Part shown: positions 27,722 through 37,445 of the stretch, piece by piece
Position numbering within the stretch: the stretch's first letter is position 1
Layout: each line of letters starts with the position of its first letter
NCBI GenBank assembly: GCA_025360605.1
Contig: JANYBV010000038.1
Location: forward strand, 324,449-388,448
Direction: 5' to 3'
Length of the DNA: 64,000 bases
Source: Alphaproteobacteria bacterium
Lineage (GTDB): Bacteria; Pseudomonadota; Alphaproteobacteria; Rickettsiales; SXRF01
Position numbers and translations under genes: made by a program
Notes under the pieces: generated by a model
Database searches by the model: none
What the model was told of the DNA's origin: nothing
The model's input: only the letters and a program-made list of their open reading frames with translations

Positions 27722-28756
27722 ATGGAACCGATTCTCGCAATAGGCGCAATTATTGTTATCGGCATACTGATGGGGGTCAAAACCGTTCCCCAGCAGCAGG
27801 CATGGATCGTCGAAAGCCTCGGCAAATTTGACCGCAAGCTTGAACCCGGCCTGAACATTTTGATTCCTTTTTACCAGAAGGTGGCCTACCGCCATTCACT
27901 GAAGGAAGCGGCCATTGAGGTGCCTGAACAGCCGGGCATCACCCGTGATAACGTGACGCTGATGCTGGATGGCATCCTGTATGTGCGTATCGTCGATCCG
28001 GTCGCAGCGTCGTACGGCGTGAATAACCCGATTTATGCAGTGAGCCTGCTCGCCCAGACCACCATGCGTTCGGAAATTGGCAAGTTGTCGCTGGATAAAA
28101 CGTTTGAAGAGCGTGAAACCCTGAATACCAATATCGTCGCCGCCATCAATCAGGCGGCGCAGGCGTGGGGCATTCAGTGTATGCGCTATGAAATCAAAAA
28201 TATCACCCCTCCGCAGTCGGTGCTGAAGGCAATGGAGCTGCAAATGGCGGCGGATCGCCAGAAACGTGCCTCCATTCTGGAATCCGAAGGCAAGCGCCAG
28301 TCGCAGATCAACGTCGCCGAGGGTGCCAAACAGGAAACCATTTTAAAGGCCGAAGGCCAGCAGCAGCAGGTGATGCTGAACGCCGATGCACGTAAAAAAG
28401 AAGTGGTGTTGCAGTCGGAAGCTGCCCAGATCGACCAGATCAACCGTGCCAATGGTGAAGCACAGGCCATTATCGCCATCGCCACCGCTACTGCCGAAGG
28501 TATTCATAAGGTCGCCGAAGCCATTATGCAGCAAGGCGGCTCGGAAGCCGTTTCCTTACGCATTGCCGAGCAATATGTCGGCGCATTTAAAGAGCTGGCG
28601 AAGGAAAGCAACACCATTTTGCTGCCGGGGAATGCCGGTGATGTCGGTTCCATGGTGGCGCAGGCCCTGACGATTTTCGAATCGATTAAAAACCGTACCG
28701 GCACTCTGGCGGTTCCTGCGGCTGGCGGCGGTAAAGGCCCGTGGGGCAGCACATAA
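27722..28756 (+). CDS. SPFH/band-7 domain protein (stomatin/QmcA-like)
   Basis: A 344-residue protein with one N-terminal membrane segment (residues 3-19). An SPFH domain follows (TVPQQQAWIVESLGKFDRKLEPGLNI, VMLDG and YEIKNITPP regions), then a long coiled-coil stretch rich in Gln, Lys and Glu (about 190-260) and a Gly-rich tail. Family members form oligomeric rings at the inner membrane and often associate with proteases. Pairing with NfeD upstream supports this type. AAGGAG precedes the ATG. Confidence 0.92.
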   Translation: MEPILAIGAIIVIGILMGVKTVPQQQAWIVESLGKFDRKLEPGLNILIPFYQKVAYRHSLKEAAIEVPEQPGITRDNVTLMLDGILYVRIVDPVAASYGVNNPIYAVSLLAQTTMRSEIGKLSLDKTFEERETLNTNIVAAINQAAQAWGIQCMRYEIKNITPPQSVLKAMELQMAADRQKRASILESEGKRQSQINVAEGAKQETILKAEGQQQQVMLNADARKKEVVLQSEAAQIDQINRANGEAQAIIAIATATAEGIHKVAEAIMQQGGSEAVSLRIAEQYVGAFKELAKESNTILLPGNAGDVGSMVAQALTIFESIKNRTGTLAVPAAGGGKGPWGST

Positions 28757-28771
28757 TTCAAGGAGTATGTA

Positions 28772-30598
28772 ATGATTAAATCCGTTTTATCTTCCAGTAA
28801 TTTAACATTGCTGGCCACATCATTGCTGGGCGTTTTTTGTGTAGCAGCAACGGTGCATGCGGCAGAAAAATTGCCCAAGCCGTCCTACTGCCTGTCGCTG
28901 TATGATGCGTGCAAATACCCCGCCGATTACAAGCATTTTGACTATGTGAATCCAGCCGCACCCAAGGGCGGTAGCGTCAAGCTGGCGGAAATAGGCACGT
29001 TCGATAACCTCAATCCCTTCATCCTTAAGGGTGTGAAAGCACCGGGGATTGGTGACCTGTTTGAATCGTTGATGGTGCAGTCGCTGGACGAGCCGCAGAC
29101 CATGTACGGGCTGGTGGCGGAAACTATCACCGTGTCCGCGGATAACAGCTATGCCGAGTTCGTCATGCGCAAGGAAGCGCACTGGCACGACGGCACGCCG
29201 ATGACCCCCGAAGACGTGGTATTCTCTTTCGACACGCTTAAAAACAAGGGCGACCCCACCTTCAAGATTCTCTATGCCTCGGTGGAAAAATGCGAAAAAA
29301 CCGGTGACCAGTCGGTCAAATTCACCTTCACTGATACCAAGAACCGTGAGTTGCCGCTGATTGTGGCGCAATTACCCTTAATTTCAAAGACCTACTACGC
29401 TACCCATGACTTTGAAAAAACCACCCTCGAAGCCCCAATGGGCAGCGGGCCGTATGACGTGGAAAGTGTCGATCAGGGGCGCTCCATTATCTATAAAAAA
29501 GTGGATAATTACTGGGCGAAAGACCTGCCCGTGACCGCAGGACAGTTTAATTTCGGCCATATACGTTATGACATGTACCGCGATGAGAACGTTGCCCTTG
29601 AAGCGCTCAAATCCGGCGAATACGACTTCCGCCGCGAGTATATCGCCCGCAACTGGGCCACGGCCTATGATGCACCCGCCGTGAAGGATGGCCGTGTTAT
29701 CAAGCGTGAAATCCCCGACCAGACCCCGCAGGGTATGCAGGCGTTTATCTACAACGCCCGCCGCGACAAGTTTGCCGATGCAAGGGTGCGTGAAGCTATT
29801 GATTTAACATTGGATTATGAATGGCTCAATAAGACTATTTTTTACGGGGCGTATGTGCGCAACGCCAGCTTCTTTGAAAACACCGATTTTCAGGCCAAGG
29901 GCGCGCCCGCAGGCAAGGAACTGGAGCTGTTGAAACCATTTGAAAAAGAATTGCCGCCGGAGCTGTTTGCCGGTGTGTATAAAAACCCTGTCACTGATGG
30001 TTCGGGCAATGCCCGCGACAACCTGCTGAAGGCACAAAAGCTGCTGGAAAAGGCGGGATGGATGATCAAGGACGGCCACCGTGTGAATGACAAGGGCGAG
30101 GCGCTGGTGATCGAGTTTCTTCTCCAGCAGCCGACCATGGAGCGCGTGATCGGGCCGATGCGCAAGAATTTGGAGCGTCTGGGCATTACGTCATCTATCC
30201 GTATCGTCGATAACTCGCAGTACCAGAAGCGCACCGACGAGCATGATTTCGACATCATTTCCATCTGGGTGAACCGCGGGGTATTCTTCCCTGGTAACGA
30301 GCAGACGGCGTTGTGGAATTCCTCGCAGGCGGATGTGAAGGGCGGGAATAATTTAAGCGGCGTGAAAAGCAAGGTCATCGACAGCCTGCTCGACGCGCTT
30401 ACCAAGGCCAAAAACAAAGAGGATTTACTGGCGGCGGGGCGCGCACTCGACCGCGTGTTGCTGTGGCAGCATTATGTCATCCCCAACTGGCATTCCGGCG
30501 TGTTTCGCGTGGCGTACTGGAACAAATTCGGCCTGCCCGACACGTTGCCGAAATACAATCTCGGTTTCCAGACATGGTGGATTAAGGAAGGAAAATAG
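28772..30598 (+). CDS. yejA: Oligopeptide ABC transporter substrate-binding protein (YejA-like)
   Basis: A 608-residue periplasmic binding protein with a signal peptide (about residues 1-31, ending VHAAEK) and the family-5 extracellular solute-binding fold. Typical segments are FDYVNPAAPKGGSVKLAEIGTF, HWHDGTPMTPEDVVFSF and WNSSQADVKGGNNLSG. The closing region WQHYVIPNWHSGVFRVAYWNKFG is characteristic of YejA. It captures peptides for import. It is 16 bases from the SPFH gene, with AAGGAG, so it may be transcribed with it. Confidence 0.93.
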   Translation: MIKSVLSSSNLTLLATSLLGVFCVAATVHAAEKLPKPSYCLSLYDACKYPADYKHFDYVNPAAPKGGSVKLAEIGTFDNLNPFILKGVKAPGIGDLFESLMVQSLDEPQTMYGLVAETITVSADNSYAEFVMRKEAHWHDGTPMTPEDVVFSFDTLKNKGDPTFKILYASVEKCEKTGDQSVKFTFTDTKNRELPLIVAQLPLISKTYYATHDFEKTTLEAPMGSGPYDVESVDQGRSIIYKKVDNYWAKDLPVTAGQFNFGHIRYDMYRDENVALEALKSGEYDFRREYIARNWATAYDAPAVKDGRVIKREIPDQTPQGMQAFIYNARRDKFADARVREAIDLTLDYEWLNKTIFYGAYVRNASFFENTDFQAKGAPAGKELELLKPFEKELPPELFAGVYKNPVTDGSGNARDNLLKAQKLLEKAGWMIKDGHRVNDKGEALVIEFLLQQPTMERVIGPMRKNLERLGITSSIRIVDNSQYQKRTDEHDFDIISIWVNRGVFFPGNEQTALWNSSQADVKGGNNLSGVKSKVIDSLLDALTKAKNKEDLLAAGRALDRVLLWQHYVIPNWHSGVFRVAYWNKFGLPDTLPKYNLGFQTWWIKEGK

Positions 30599-30667
30599 GC
30601 TTAAGGCTTGAGGCTTGCCGCGTAACCCTATATATTTCCACGCGTACCTAACCTGAAGCCATAACCC

Positions 30668-31771
30668 ATGACCGCCTATATCATTCGCCGTATTCTCATG
30701 ATGATACCGACCCTGTTCGGTATCATGGTGCTGAATTTCGCTATTGTTCAGGCTGCCCCTGGCGGGCCGGTGGAGCGCATGGTGGCGCAGCTGACCAATA
30801 TCACTCAGTCGGATGCAACAGCGCGCTTTTCCGGCAGCGGCGGCGACTTTGCCGGCAAGGCCGATATTCAGGCCAACAATATCAATTCCATCTATCGCGG
30901 CGCGCGTGGGCTTGACCCCGAAATCATCGCCCAGATCACCAAGATGTACGGCTTCGACAAGCCGCCTTTGGAGCGTTTCTGGCAGATGATCGGCAATTAT
31001 GCGCGCTTTGATTTCGGCGAGAGCTTTTTCCGCAGTGAACGGGTGGTCAATCTCGTGTTGCACACCCTGCCTGTGACCATTTCCTTAGGCCTGTGGACGA
31101 CCCTGCTGGTGTACCTTATTTCCATCCCGCTGGGCATCCGCAAAGCGGTTAAGGACGGTTCGGCCTTTGACCTGTGGACGAGCTGGGTCATCATCATCGG
31201 CTACGCCATTCCCAGCTTCCTGTTTGCCATTGTGCTGATTATCGTCTTTGCCGGCGGCAATTACCTGCACTGGTTCCCGCTCAAGGGACTGACCTCGGAT
31301 AACTGGGCGGATATGGGGGTGTTCCAGAAAATAGGCGATTATTTCTGGCATATCGCCCTGCCCGTGCTGGCGATGGTGATCAGTGGCTTTGCTTCCCTCA
31401 CCCTGCTGACCAAGAATTGTTTTCTGGATGAAATCAACAAACAGTACGTACTGACGGCGCGTGCCAAGGGCCTGACCGAGCGGCAGGTGCTGTACGGGCA
31501 TGTGTTCCGCAACGCCATGCTGATCGTGATTGCAGGTTTTCCCTCGGCGCTGCTGCGTATCCTGTTTACCAGCGCCTTGCTTATTGAAATTATATTCTCC
31601 CTCAACGGGTTAGGACTGTTAGGGTATGAGGCGGTGGTTGGGCGCGATTATCCGGTCATGTTCGGCACGCTCTATATTTTTACGCTGATCGGGCTGGTGT
31701 TCAACCTGATCGGCGATATCACCTACATGCTGATCGACCCGCGCATCGATTTCGACCGGAGGGACGCATAA
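30668..31771 (+). CDS. yejB: Oligopeptide ABC transporter permease (YejB-like)
   Basis: A 367-residue inner-membrane permease with about six helices, starting [24 protein letters not shown] as in DppB/YejB. The C-terminal half has the EAA loop ([24 protein letters not shown]) that contacts the ATPase. The long periplasmic insertion after helix 1 (about residues 40-105) is typical of YejB rather than DppB. It is followed not by yejE directly but by two inserted genes. Confidence 0.93.
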   Translation: MTAYIIRRILMMIPTLFGIMVLNFAIVQAAPGGPVERMVAQLTNITQSDATARFSGSGGDFAGKADIQANNINSIYRGARGLDPEIIAQITKMYGFDKPPLERFWQMIGNYARFDFGESFFRSERVVNLVLHTLPVTISLGLWTTLLVYLISIPLGIRKAVKDGSAFDLWTSWVIIIGYAIPSFLFAIVLIIVFAGGNYLHWFPLKGLTSDNWADMGVFQKIGDYFWHIALPVLAMVISGFASLTLLTKNCFLDEINKQYVLTARAKGLTERQVLYGHVFRNAMLIVIAGFPSALLRILFTSALLIEIIFSLNGLGLLGYEAVVGRDYPVMFGTLYIFTLIGLVFNLIGDITYMLIDPRIDFDRRDA

Positions 31772-31808
31772 CCATTATGTTTTATAACGCAACTATCAGG
31801 GTAGGGCT

Positions 31809-32291
31809 ATGATTGAAGTTTCAAATACTATCAATGGATTTACTCTCGAAGCTACGGCTGAGGGCGTCGTAGTGGTTACCTTTGAGCAGGCTCTGGAGCG
31901 GTTGGGCAGGCGAGAAGCGTTAAGTATCAGTAAGGCAATGCTGCTGGCATTGAGCCCTGAACTAAAATCGCGCGGATACCAATTAATGTTGTCCCACGAT
32001 AAACTTCATGATGACCCTGTATTACAAAGTCTTACCTGTGGGGTAGAGGTGATAAATCCCCGCGATGGAAACAGTTTTCCACAACAAGAGCATTTAGAAA
32101 TGCATCTTGCCAATGCAATAGCATCCAAACATGACGAATTGCATGGGTTGACTCAGGGCAGTTCTCATCAGCCCTCACAGGTGCCTTTGGATATCTTGAA
32201 GAAATATAAAGGCATGGTGATTACGGAAGAATTACTGGCGGAAATGGAGCGTGAAGCTCTGAGTGCATCAAAGGGGCAAAGCCATACATGA
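31809..32291 (+). CDS. Hypothetical protein inserted between yejB and the peptidase gene
   Basis: I do not recognise this 160-residue protein. It has no signal peptide or membrane segment. The N-terminal half alternates strands and helices (FTLEATAEGVVVVTFEQALERL); the C-terminal half is Gln/His/Glu-rich and ends in an amphipathic helix (ELLAEMEREAL). A Shine-Dalgarno-like AGGGTAGGG precedes the ATG. By eye the base composition is more AT-rich than the yej genes around it, which fits a later insertion. It sits 37 bases after yejB and 34 bases before the hydrolase. Confidence 0.6.
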   Translation: MIEVSNTINGFTLEATAEGVVVVTFEQALERLGRREALSISKAMLLALSPELKSRGYQLMLSHDKLHDDPVLQSLTCGVEVINPRDGNSFPQQEHLEMHLANAIASKHDELHGLTQGSSHQPSQVPLDILKKYKGMVITEELLAEMEREALSASKGQSHT

Positions 32292-32325
32292 ATCGTGTGT
32301 TTGCACATAACAACCGGAGCGGTGC

Positions 32326-33222
32326 ATGATGGCCCTGCCCGCCCGCATCCTGTCTGCCGAGCCGTTTGTGCCGCATACGCTGGAACATTTGACGGAAGTG
32401 CGGGCGTTCCCCAATCCGCTGCCGGAAGCGGCCTATGACAAGATGCTGGCTGACTACGCTGCGGTGCAGGATGTGTCCGTGCAGCGCATTCTGTATGACA
32501 GTGACGGGCTGAAGGTGTCTGGCCTGATGGCGTTGCCCAAAGATTTGAGCGCAGGCGGGCATCCCCTGCTCATCTACAACCGTGGCGGCAGCCGTGAATA
32601 TGGCAAGCTGACGGTGCTGTCGGCCATGCGTTCCATGGTTCCGTTTGCAAGGCGGGGCTTTATCGTCTTTGCATCCAATTACCGTGGCAACGATGGCGGC
32701 GAAGGGCGCGAAGAATTTGGCGGACAAGACCTGAACGACGTGCTGAACCTGCTGTCTATTGGCCGTGAACATATTGCTTTTGATGGGAAAAATGCTTTTA
32801 TGATTGGGCATTCGCGCGGTGGCATGATGACGATGATGGCCTCGAAGCAAGGTGCGGAGCTCAATGCCGCCATCGCCATTGCCTCGGTGTCCAGCGCCCA
32901 TACGCTGGCCAAGGAACAGCCGATGATAGAACGGGTGCTGGTGCCGCTCATTCCTGATTACGCCAGCGACCCTGCCGCTGCCCTGCGCCGACGTTCGCCG
33001 ATTGACTGGCCGCAGGACATCGCCGCTCCTTTGCTGCTGTTGCACGGGGATGCCGATAAGGATGTCAGCGTGGATGCGTCCATTGCCCTTCACGAGGCGT
33101 TACAGCGTTCCGGCAAGGTGTCCGAGCTGGTTGTCTATCCGGCGGGCAACCATGCGCTGATACGCCACTGGGATGACGTGGTGGCGCGTTCGCTGGAATG
33201 GATGGGGCGGTACCGCGTATGA
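32326..33222 (+). CDS. Alpha/beta hydrolase, prolyl-oligopeptidase-like (S9) fold
   Basis: A 298-residue alpha/beta hydrolase. The nucleophile elbow is GHSRGG (about residues 164-169), the acid is probably in LLLHGDADKDVSVD, and the histidine is in PAGNHALIRHW. The phrase LIYNRGGSREYGKL and the oxyanion-like NYRGNDGGEGREEFGG region resemble acylaminoacyl-peptidase and prolyl-oligopeptidase catalytic domains without the propeller. No signal peptide is present, so it acts in the cytoplasm. Being inside the peptide-importer operon, it plausibly degrades imported peptides. It overlaps yejE by four bases. Confidence 0.82.
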   Translation: MMALPARILSAEPFVPHTLEHLTEVRAFPNPLPEAAYDKMLADYAAVQDVSVQRILYDSDGLKVSGLMALPKDLSAGGHPLLIYNRGGSREYGKLTVLSAMRSMVPFARRGFIVFASNYRGNDGGEGREEFGGQDLNDVLNLLSIGREHIAFDGKNAFMIGHSRGGMMTMMASKQGAELNAAIAIASVSSAHTLAKEQPMIERVLVPLIPDYASDPAAALRRRSPIDWPQDIAAPLLLLHGDADKDVSVDASIALHEALQRSGKVSELVVYPAGNHALIRHWDDVVARSLEWMGRYRV

Positions 33223-34241
33223 CCCCTTTAGCCCGCCGCCGTCTGCAGCTCTTTCGCGCTAACCGCCGTGGCTATGTCAGCCTATGGATTTTCCTCGCGC
33301 TGTTTTTCATCAGCCTGTTTGCCGAGGTGATCGCCAACGACAAGCCTATCATTATGAAATATAATGACCATTACTACTTCCCCGTCTTTACCACCTACAG
33401 TGAAAAGACCTTTGGCGGTGATTTCGACACCGAAGCCGCCTACCGCGACCCGTTCCTGAAAGAGCGCATCAGCAAGAATGGCTGGATGCTCTGGCCATTG
33501 ATTCATTACAGCTACTCCACCATCAACTACGACCTCAATGTCCCTGCCCCGTCGCCGCCGACCAGCGAAAACTGGCTCGGGACAGACGATCAGGGACGCG
33601 ATGTGCTGGCGCGTTTGATTTATGGTTTCCGCATCTCGGTGCTGTTTGGGCTGATGCTGACCGTGTTCAGCTCTATCATCGGCGTTCTGGCGGGAGCGGT
33701 GCAGGGGTATTTCGGCGGTTGGACGGATTTGCTGTTCCAGCGTTTCATTGAAATCTGGTCCGGACTGCCCGAGCTTTTCCTGCTTATTATCCTCGCCAGC
33801 ATTGTTACCCCTAATTTCTGGTGGCTGCTTGGTATATTGTTATTATTCAGCTGGATGAACCTAACTTCGGTGGTGCGTGCCGAGTTTTTACGTGCGCGGA
33901 ACTTCGATTATGTAAAAGCGGCACGCGCCCTTGGGGTCAGTGAACGCCGCATTATGGTGCGCCATGTGCTGCCCAACGCGCTGGTAGCGGCCATGACCTA
34001 TATCCCGTTTGTCATGAGCGGTGCGGTCACGGCACTCACCACGCTCGATTTCTTGGGCTTCGGCCTGCCCCCCGGTTCGCCGTCGCTGGGGGAGTTGCTG
34101 CTGCAGGGCAAGGGTAACCCGCAGGCGGCGTGGCTGGGATTCACCGGCTTTATCTTTATTGCCGGTATGCTGGTGTTGATTATCTTTATTTCCGAAGCGT
34201 TTAGGGATGCATTTGACCCCAGAAAGGCATTGAAGGCATGA
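33219..34241 (+). CDS. yejE: Oligopeptide ABC transporter permease (YejE-like)
   Basis: A 340-residue permease of the DppC/YejE type. It has an N-terminal helix (about residues 17-35), a long periplasmic loop with the YejE feature [21 protein letters not shown], and then five helices with the EAA loop ([26 protein letters not shown]). The start at 33219 overlaps the hydrolase stop as ATGA; an in-frame ATG at 33198 would extend further into the hydrolase gene. Its own stop overlaps yejF the same way. Confidence 0.93.
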   Translation: MTPLARRRLQLFRANRRGYVSLWIFLALFFISLFAEVIANDKPIIMKYNDHYYFPVFTTYSEKTFGGDFDTEAAYRDPFLKERISKNGWMLWPLIHYSYSTINYDLNVPAPSPPTSENWLGTDDQGRDVLARLIYGFRISVLFGLMLTVFSSIIGVLAGAVQGYFGGWTDLLFQRFIEIWSGLPELFLLIILASIVTPNFWWLLGILLLFSWMNLTSVVRAEFLRARNFDYVKAARALGVSERRIMVRHVLPNALVAAMTYIPFVMSGAVTALTTLDFLGFGLPPGSPSLGELLLQGKGNPQAAWLGFTGFIFIAGMLVLIIFISEAFRDAFDPRKALKA

Positions 34242-35821
34242 CGCTCCTGTCCGTAGAAAAGCTTTCGCTGGAATTTGCCATCCACAAGGCGGTGTCGGGG
34301 GTGTCCTTCCACATTGATAAGGGCGAGATGGTGGCGGTGGTCGGCGAATCCGGCTCCGGCAAGTCGCTGACCGCCCTCTCCTGCCTTGGCCTGCAGCCTG
34401 CCAGCGCCACGATCAGCGGCAGCATTACCTTTGATGGGCAGGACATGGTAGGTGCATCGGAAGCCGTGTTGCGCCAGATACGCGGCAAGCGCATCGGCAT
34501 GATCTTCCAAGAACCAATGACCGCGCTCAACCCCCTGCACACCATTGGCAGTCAGATTGGTGAAATCCTGACCATCCACCAGCCGATGGCACCCAATGCG
34601 GTGCATGCACGCATTATCGAGCTATTGGAGCAGGTCGGCCTGCCGCATTTTAAGGACCGCCTCGGGGCGTTCCCGCATGAATTATCCGGCGGCGAGCGCC
34701 AGCGCGTGATGATCGCCATGGCCATTGCCAATAAGCCCGATCTGCTGATTGCCGATGAACCGACCACGGCGGTGGATGTCACCATACAGGCAAAAATCCT
34801 GAAGCTACTAAAAGAATTGCAAAAAAACATGGGGTTAGCCATATTATTCATCACCCATGACCTAACCATCGTGCGCCGCCTTGCCGACCGCGTGGTAGTG
34901 ATGAGCAAGGGAGAAATCGTCGAACAGGGACTGGTAACGCAGGTCTTCCATGCGCCATCACATTCCTATACTAAGCATCTTCTCGCATCCGAACCGAAGG
35001 GCGCTGCGGCTGTCTTACCTGCCAATCCAAAACCGATAATGGCATGCGACCAGCTAAAAGTCTATTTTCCCATTAAAAAAGGCGTATTAAAAAAGACCGT
35101 AGGCTTTATAAAAGCAGTGGACAGCGTATCGGTTGCGGTAACGGAATTCATGACTCTGGGAGTCGTTGGCGAGTCCGGCTCGGGAAAAACGACCTTGGGC
35201 TTCGCACTGTTGCGCCTGATGAAGAGCGAAGGGCGGATCGTATTTTTAGGGAATGACATTCAGGGATGGGGCCATAGCGCCATGCGGCCTCTGCGCGAAA
35301 AGATGCAAATGGTGTTTCAGGACCCCTACTCCAGCCTTAACCCGCGCATGACCGTGCGCCAGATCATCGAAGAAGGCCTGCTGGTGCATAGGCTAAGCAG
35401 CACGGCCAGCGAAAGGCTGGCAGCGATTGAGGCGATTATGGAGGATGTCGGGCTGACGACAGACATGCTGGAGCGCTACCCGCACGAATTCAGCGGTGGC
35501 CAGCGCCAGCGCATCAGCATTGCCCGCGCCATGGTGCTGCGCCCTACCTTCGTGGTGCTGGACGAGCCAACCTCGGCACTGGATTTGTCGGTGCAGGCAC
35601 AGATTATTGACCTGCTGAAAAACCTGCAAGCCAAATACGCCCTCAGCCTGATGTTCATCAGCCATGATTTGCGCGTGGTCAAAGCTATTGCCCACCACAT
35701 CATCGTCATGCATCATGGGGTCATTGTGGAGCAAGGGGATGCGAAAAGCATCTTCGAGCAGCCCAAACAAGACTATACGCGTGCGCTCATTAACGCCGCG
35801 TTTATGAATGAGGTGGCATAA
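34238..35821 (+). CDS. yejF: Oligopeptide ABC transporter double ATPase (YejF-like)
   Basis: A 527-residue protein with two fused ABC ATPase domains. The first has Walker [10 protein letters not shown] near residue 36, signature LSGGERQRV and Walker [10 protein letters not shown]. The second has GESGSGKTT near residue 310, signature FSGGQRQRI and Walker B VVLDEPTS. It powers the YejABE transporter. The overlapping starts and stops from the hydrolase through yejF indicate a single translation-coupled operon. Confidence 0.95.
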   Translation: MTLLSVEKLSLEFAIHKAVSGVSFHIDKGEMVAVVGESGSGKSLTALSCLGLQPASATISGSITFDGQDMVGASEAVLRQIRGKRIGMIFQEPMTALNPLHTIGSQIGEILTIHQPMAPNAVHARIIELLEQVGLPHFKDRLGAFPHELSGGERQRVMIAMAIANKPDLLIADEPTTAVDVTIQAKILKLLKELQKNMGLAILFITHDLTIVRRLADRVVVMSKGEIVEQGLVTQVFHAPSHSYTKHLLASEPKGAAAVLPANPKPIMACDQLKVYFPIKKGVLKKTVGFIKAVDSVSVAVTEFMTLGVVGESGSGKTTLGFALLRLMKSEGRIVFLGNDIQGWGHSAMRPLREKMQMVFQDPYSSLNPRMTVRQIIEEGLLVHRLSSTASERLAAIEAIMEDVGLTTDMLERYPHEFSGGQRQRISIARAMVLRPTFVVLDEPTSALDLSVQAQIIDLLKNLQAKYALSLMFISHDLRVVKAIAHHIIVMHHGVIVEQGDAKSIFEQPKQDYTRALINAAFMNEVA

Positions 35822-35860
35822 TGCGTGAAATTTTCGCCTGTTGGTAAGGGGAGCAATGTG

Positions 35861-36457
35861 ATGGGTTTATCGGATGAACTGCTGCAAAAATTTGTAAGCC
35901 TGCTGACCGCCCTGATGGGGGCGCTGGTCGGTGGGTTGTTTTCTTTACGCGCCAGCAGCAGAGCGCACCGGTTTGAAATGGCCAAGGAACACCGCCGTGA
36001 GGAACGCGAGGTGCAGAACATGCTGGATTCCATCGGGGTGGAAATCGGCACCTTGTGGTTTTTCCACATGAACCGTATCGGCGCTATGGTCGAAAACCTG
36101 CCCGAAGGTGGCGCGTTTGAATTCTACTATCCCCTCACCCAAGATTACTTCACCGTGTACAACACCAATGCTGGCAAGATCGGTGCAGTGAAGGACAATG
36201 AGCTGCGTGAGGCCATTGTGGTGTGCTACAACAAGTGCAAGAAAATCGTCGACGGTTTTAAATATAATAATGTTTTATATAAAGATTACCGTGATTTGCT
36301 GCTGATGCCCGCTGATTCACCGAACCATGAGGCGTATGTGGCGGCTAAGCATCTGGAATTGGTTGATTACGCCAAGATTGTGGTCGAAGACCATTTTGAG
36401 GTGAAGGGATATGTTGAAAAACTATTAAATTTGCTTAAGAATAGGGTCGGCTCATAA
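35861..36457 (+). CDS. Hypothetical membrane-anchored protein
   Basis: A 198-residue protein with one transmembrane helix (about residues 10-28) followed by a charged, coiled-coil-like segment (HRFEMAKEHRREEREVQNML). A soluble domain with the pattern YNTNAGKIGAVKDNELREAIVVCYN comes next; this pattern is reminiscent of a widespread uncharacterised family, but I cannot name it. The ATG at 35861 is chosen because GGGGAG stands 7 bases before it; a GTG at 35825 is less likely. It lies 39 bases downstream of yejF. Confidence 0.65.
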   Translation: MGLSDELLQKFVSLLTALMGALVGGLFSLRASSRAHRFEMAKEHRREEREVQNMLDSIGVEIGTLWFFHMNRIGAMVENLPEGGAFEFYYPLTQDYFTVYNTNAGKIGAVKDNELREAIVVCYNKCKKIVDGFKYNNVLYKDYRDLLLMPADSPNHEAYVAAKHLELVDYAKIVVEDHFEVKGYVEKLLNLLKNRVGS

Positions 36458-36475
36458 AACCCCTAAGTAGAAACC

Positions 36476-37441
36476 ATGGAAAATACTCGGCCTGCCACAG
36501 GCTCCGATGGGCTCGTCACCAAGGACGATTACAGCACCGTTCTGACCCCGCTTAAAAGGTTGAACAAAGGCAGGCAGGCGCATGCCCTGATTGATGATGT
36601 TGATGCTACTCTCAGGCATTATTTTGAGCATCACACGGAGCCCTTGCTCAAAAAAACCATCCGTGCCCTTACCTATGATTATCTCAAGGCTAAACATGAC
36701 AAGCCTGACTTTGCTCCCCCCGAAGGCGTGGGATATCTAACCAAGCGTTTGCATGAATTAAATAAACAACATAAAGGGCAGCCGCTTAAAAGACCTTTTC
36801 GTGATTACTCGGAGGATGAAGTCATGAAGGTTATCCTGAACTTGGAACCTCCGCGCCATCATACGCAGGCGGGCATTCATTTCTTGCTGCTTCTTTTAGA
36901 AGAAAAAGGCGTTGATGGAGTAGCCGATTTTATGGATGAAGCAACTGAAATCCTTGATCATGAAGGTAAGTTGCTCGATTATGATTTTAAAGGCGATAAC
37001 CAAAACATCGTAAAGCGCGCGCGAATTGGAAAACTTATGCACCGCCGCACCTTTCTGGAAACTAGCGCTTGGGGTATCGGCGGAACTATTTGTCTGATCA
37101 ATGGTGGTCTTCAGGTTACGAACCTAGCCTTAAAAGCAATCAATGGCATGATGAGAGCGAGCGAAGAATCCAAGCATAACTCTGGCGCTCACCGCCAGAA
37201 TGAACTTGAATGGATGGAACATAGATTAGAGGCAATTAAAGAGCGCTCTGAAAATAATTTGGGACCTATTGAAAACATCGTGATCGGTGCGGCTTTGGTG
37301 TACGAAGATATCAAGGAATCGCGCGAAAAAAAATACGAACAGATTTCAAATGCAGTGGCAGAGCTTGCGAATTATATCCGTAAAGAAACACTCGTTCCCC
37401 AAGTTGAACAAGGCAAGGAAACGCTTGCCCGCCGGCATTGA
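36476..37441 (+). CDS. Hypothetical protein with internal twin-arginine-like motif
   Basis: I do not recognise this 321-residue protein. Residues 1-185 are soluble, charged and mostly helical (including HHTEPLLKKTIRALTYDYLKA). At 188-215 comes MHRRTFLETSAWGIGG and a hydrophobic stretch, which has the look of a Tat signal or a membrane helix in mid-protein. The C-terminal part (about 225-305) is strongly charged and probably coiled-coil. Alternatively a shorter product of 134 residues could begin at the ATG at 37037. It follows the previous unknown gene by 18 bases. Confidence 0.6.
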   Translation: MENTRPATGSDGLVTKDDYSTVLTPLKRLNKGRQAHALIDDVDATLRHYFEHHTEPLLKKTIRALTYDYLKAKHDKPDFAPPEGVGYLTKRLHELNKQHKGQPLKRPFRDYSEDEVMKVILNLEPPRHHTQAGIHFLLLLLEEKGVDGVADFMDEATEILDHEGKLLDYDFKGDNQNIVKRARIGKLMHRRTFLETSAWGIGGTICLINGGLQVTNLALKAINGMMRASEESKHNSGAHRQNELEWMEHRLEAIKERSENNLGPIENIVIGAALVYEDIKESREKKYEQISNAVAELANYIRKETLVPQVEQGKETLARRH

Positions 37442-37445
37442 AAAT

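Noticed and set aside
32221-33093. 290-codon minus-strand frame opposite the hydrolase gene
   Set aside because: A shadow of a GC-biased gene; the hydrolase on the plus strand has a full catalytic set and operon coupling.
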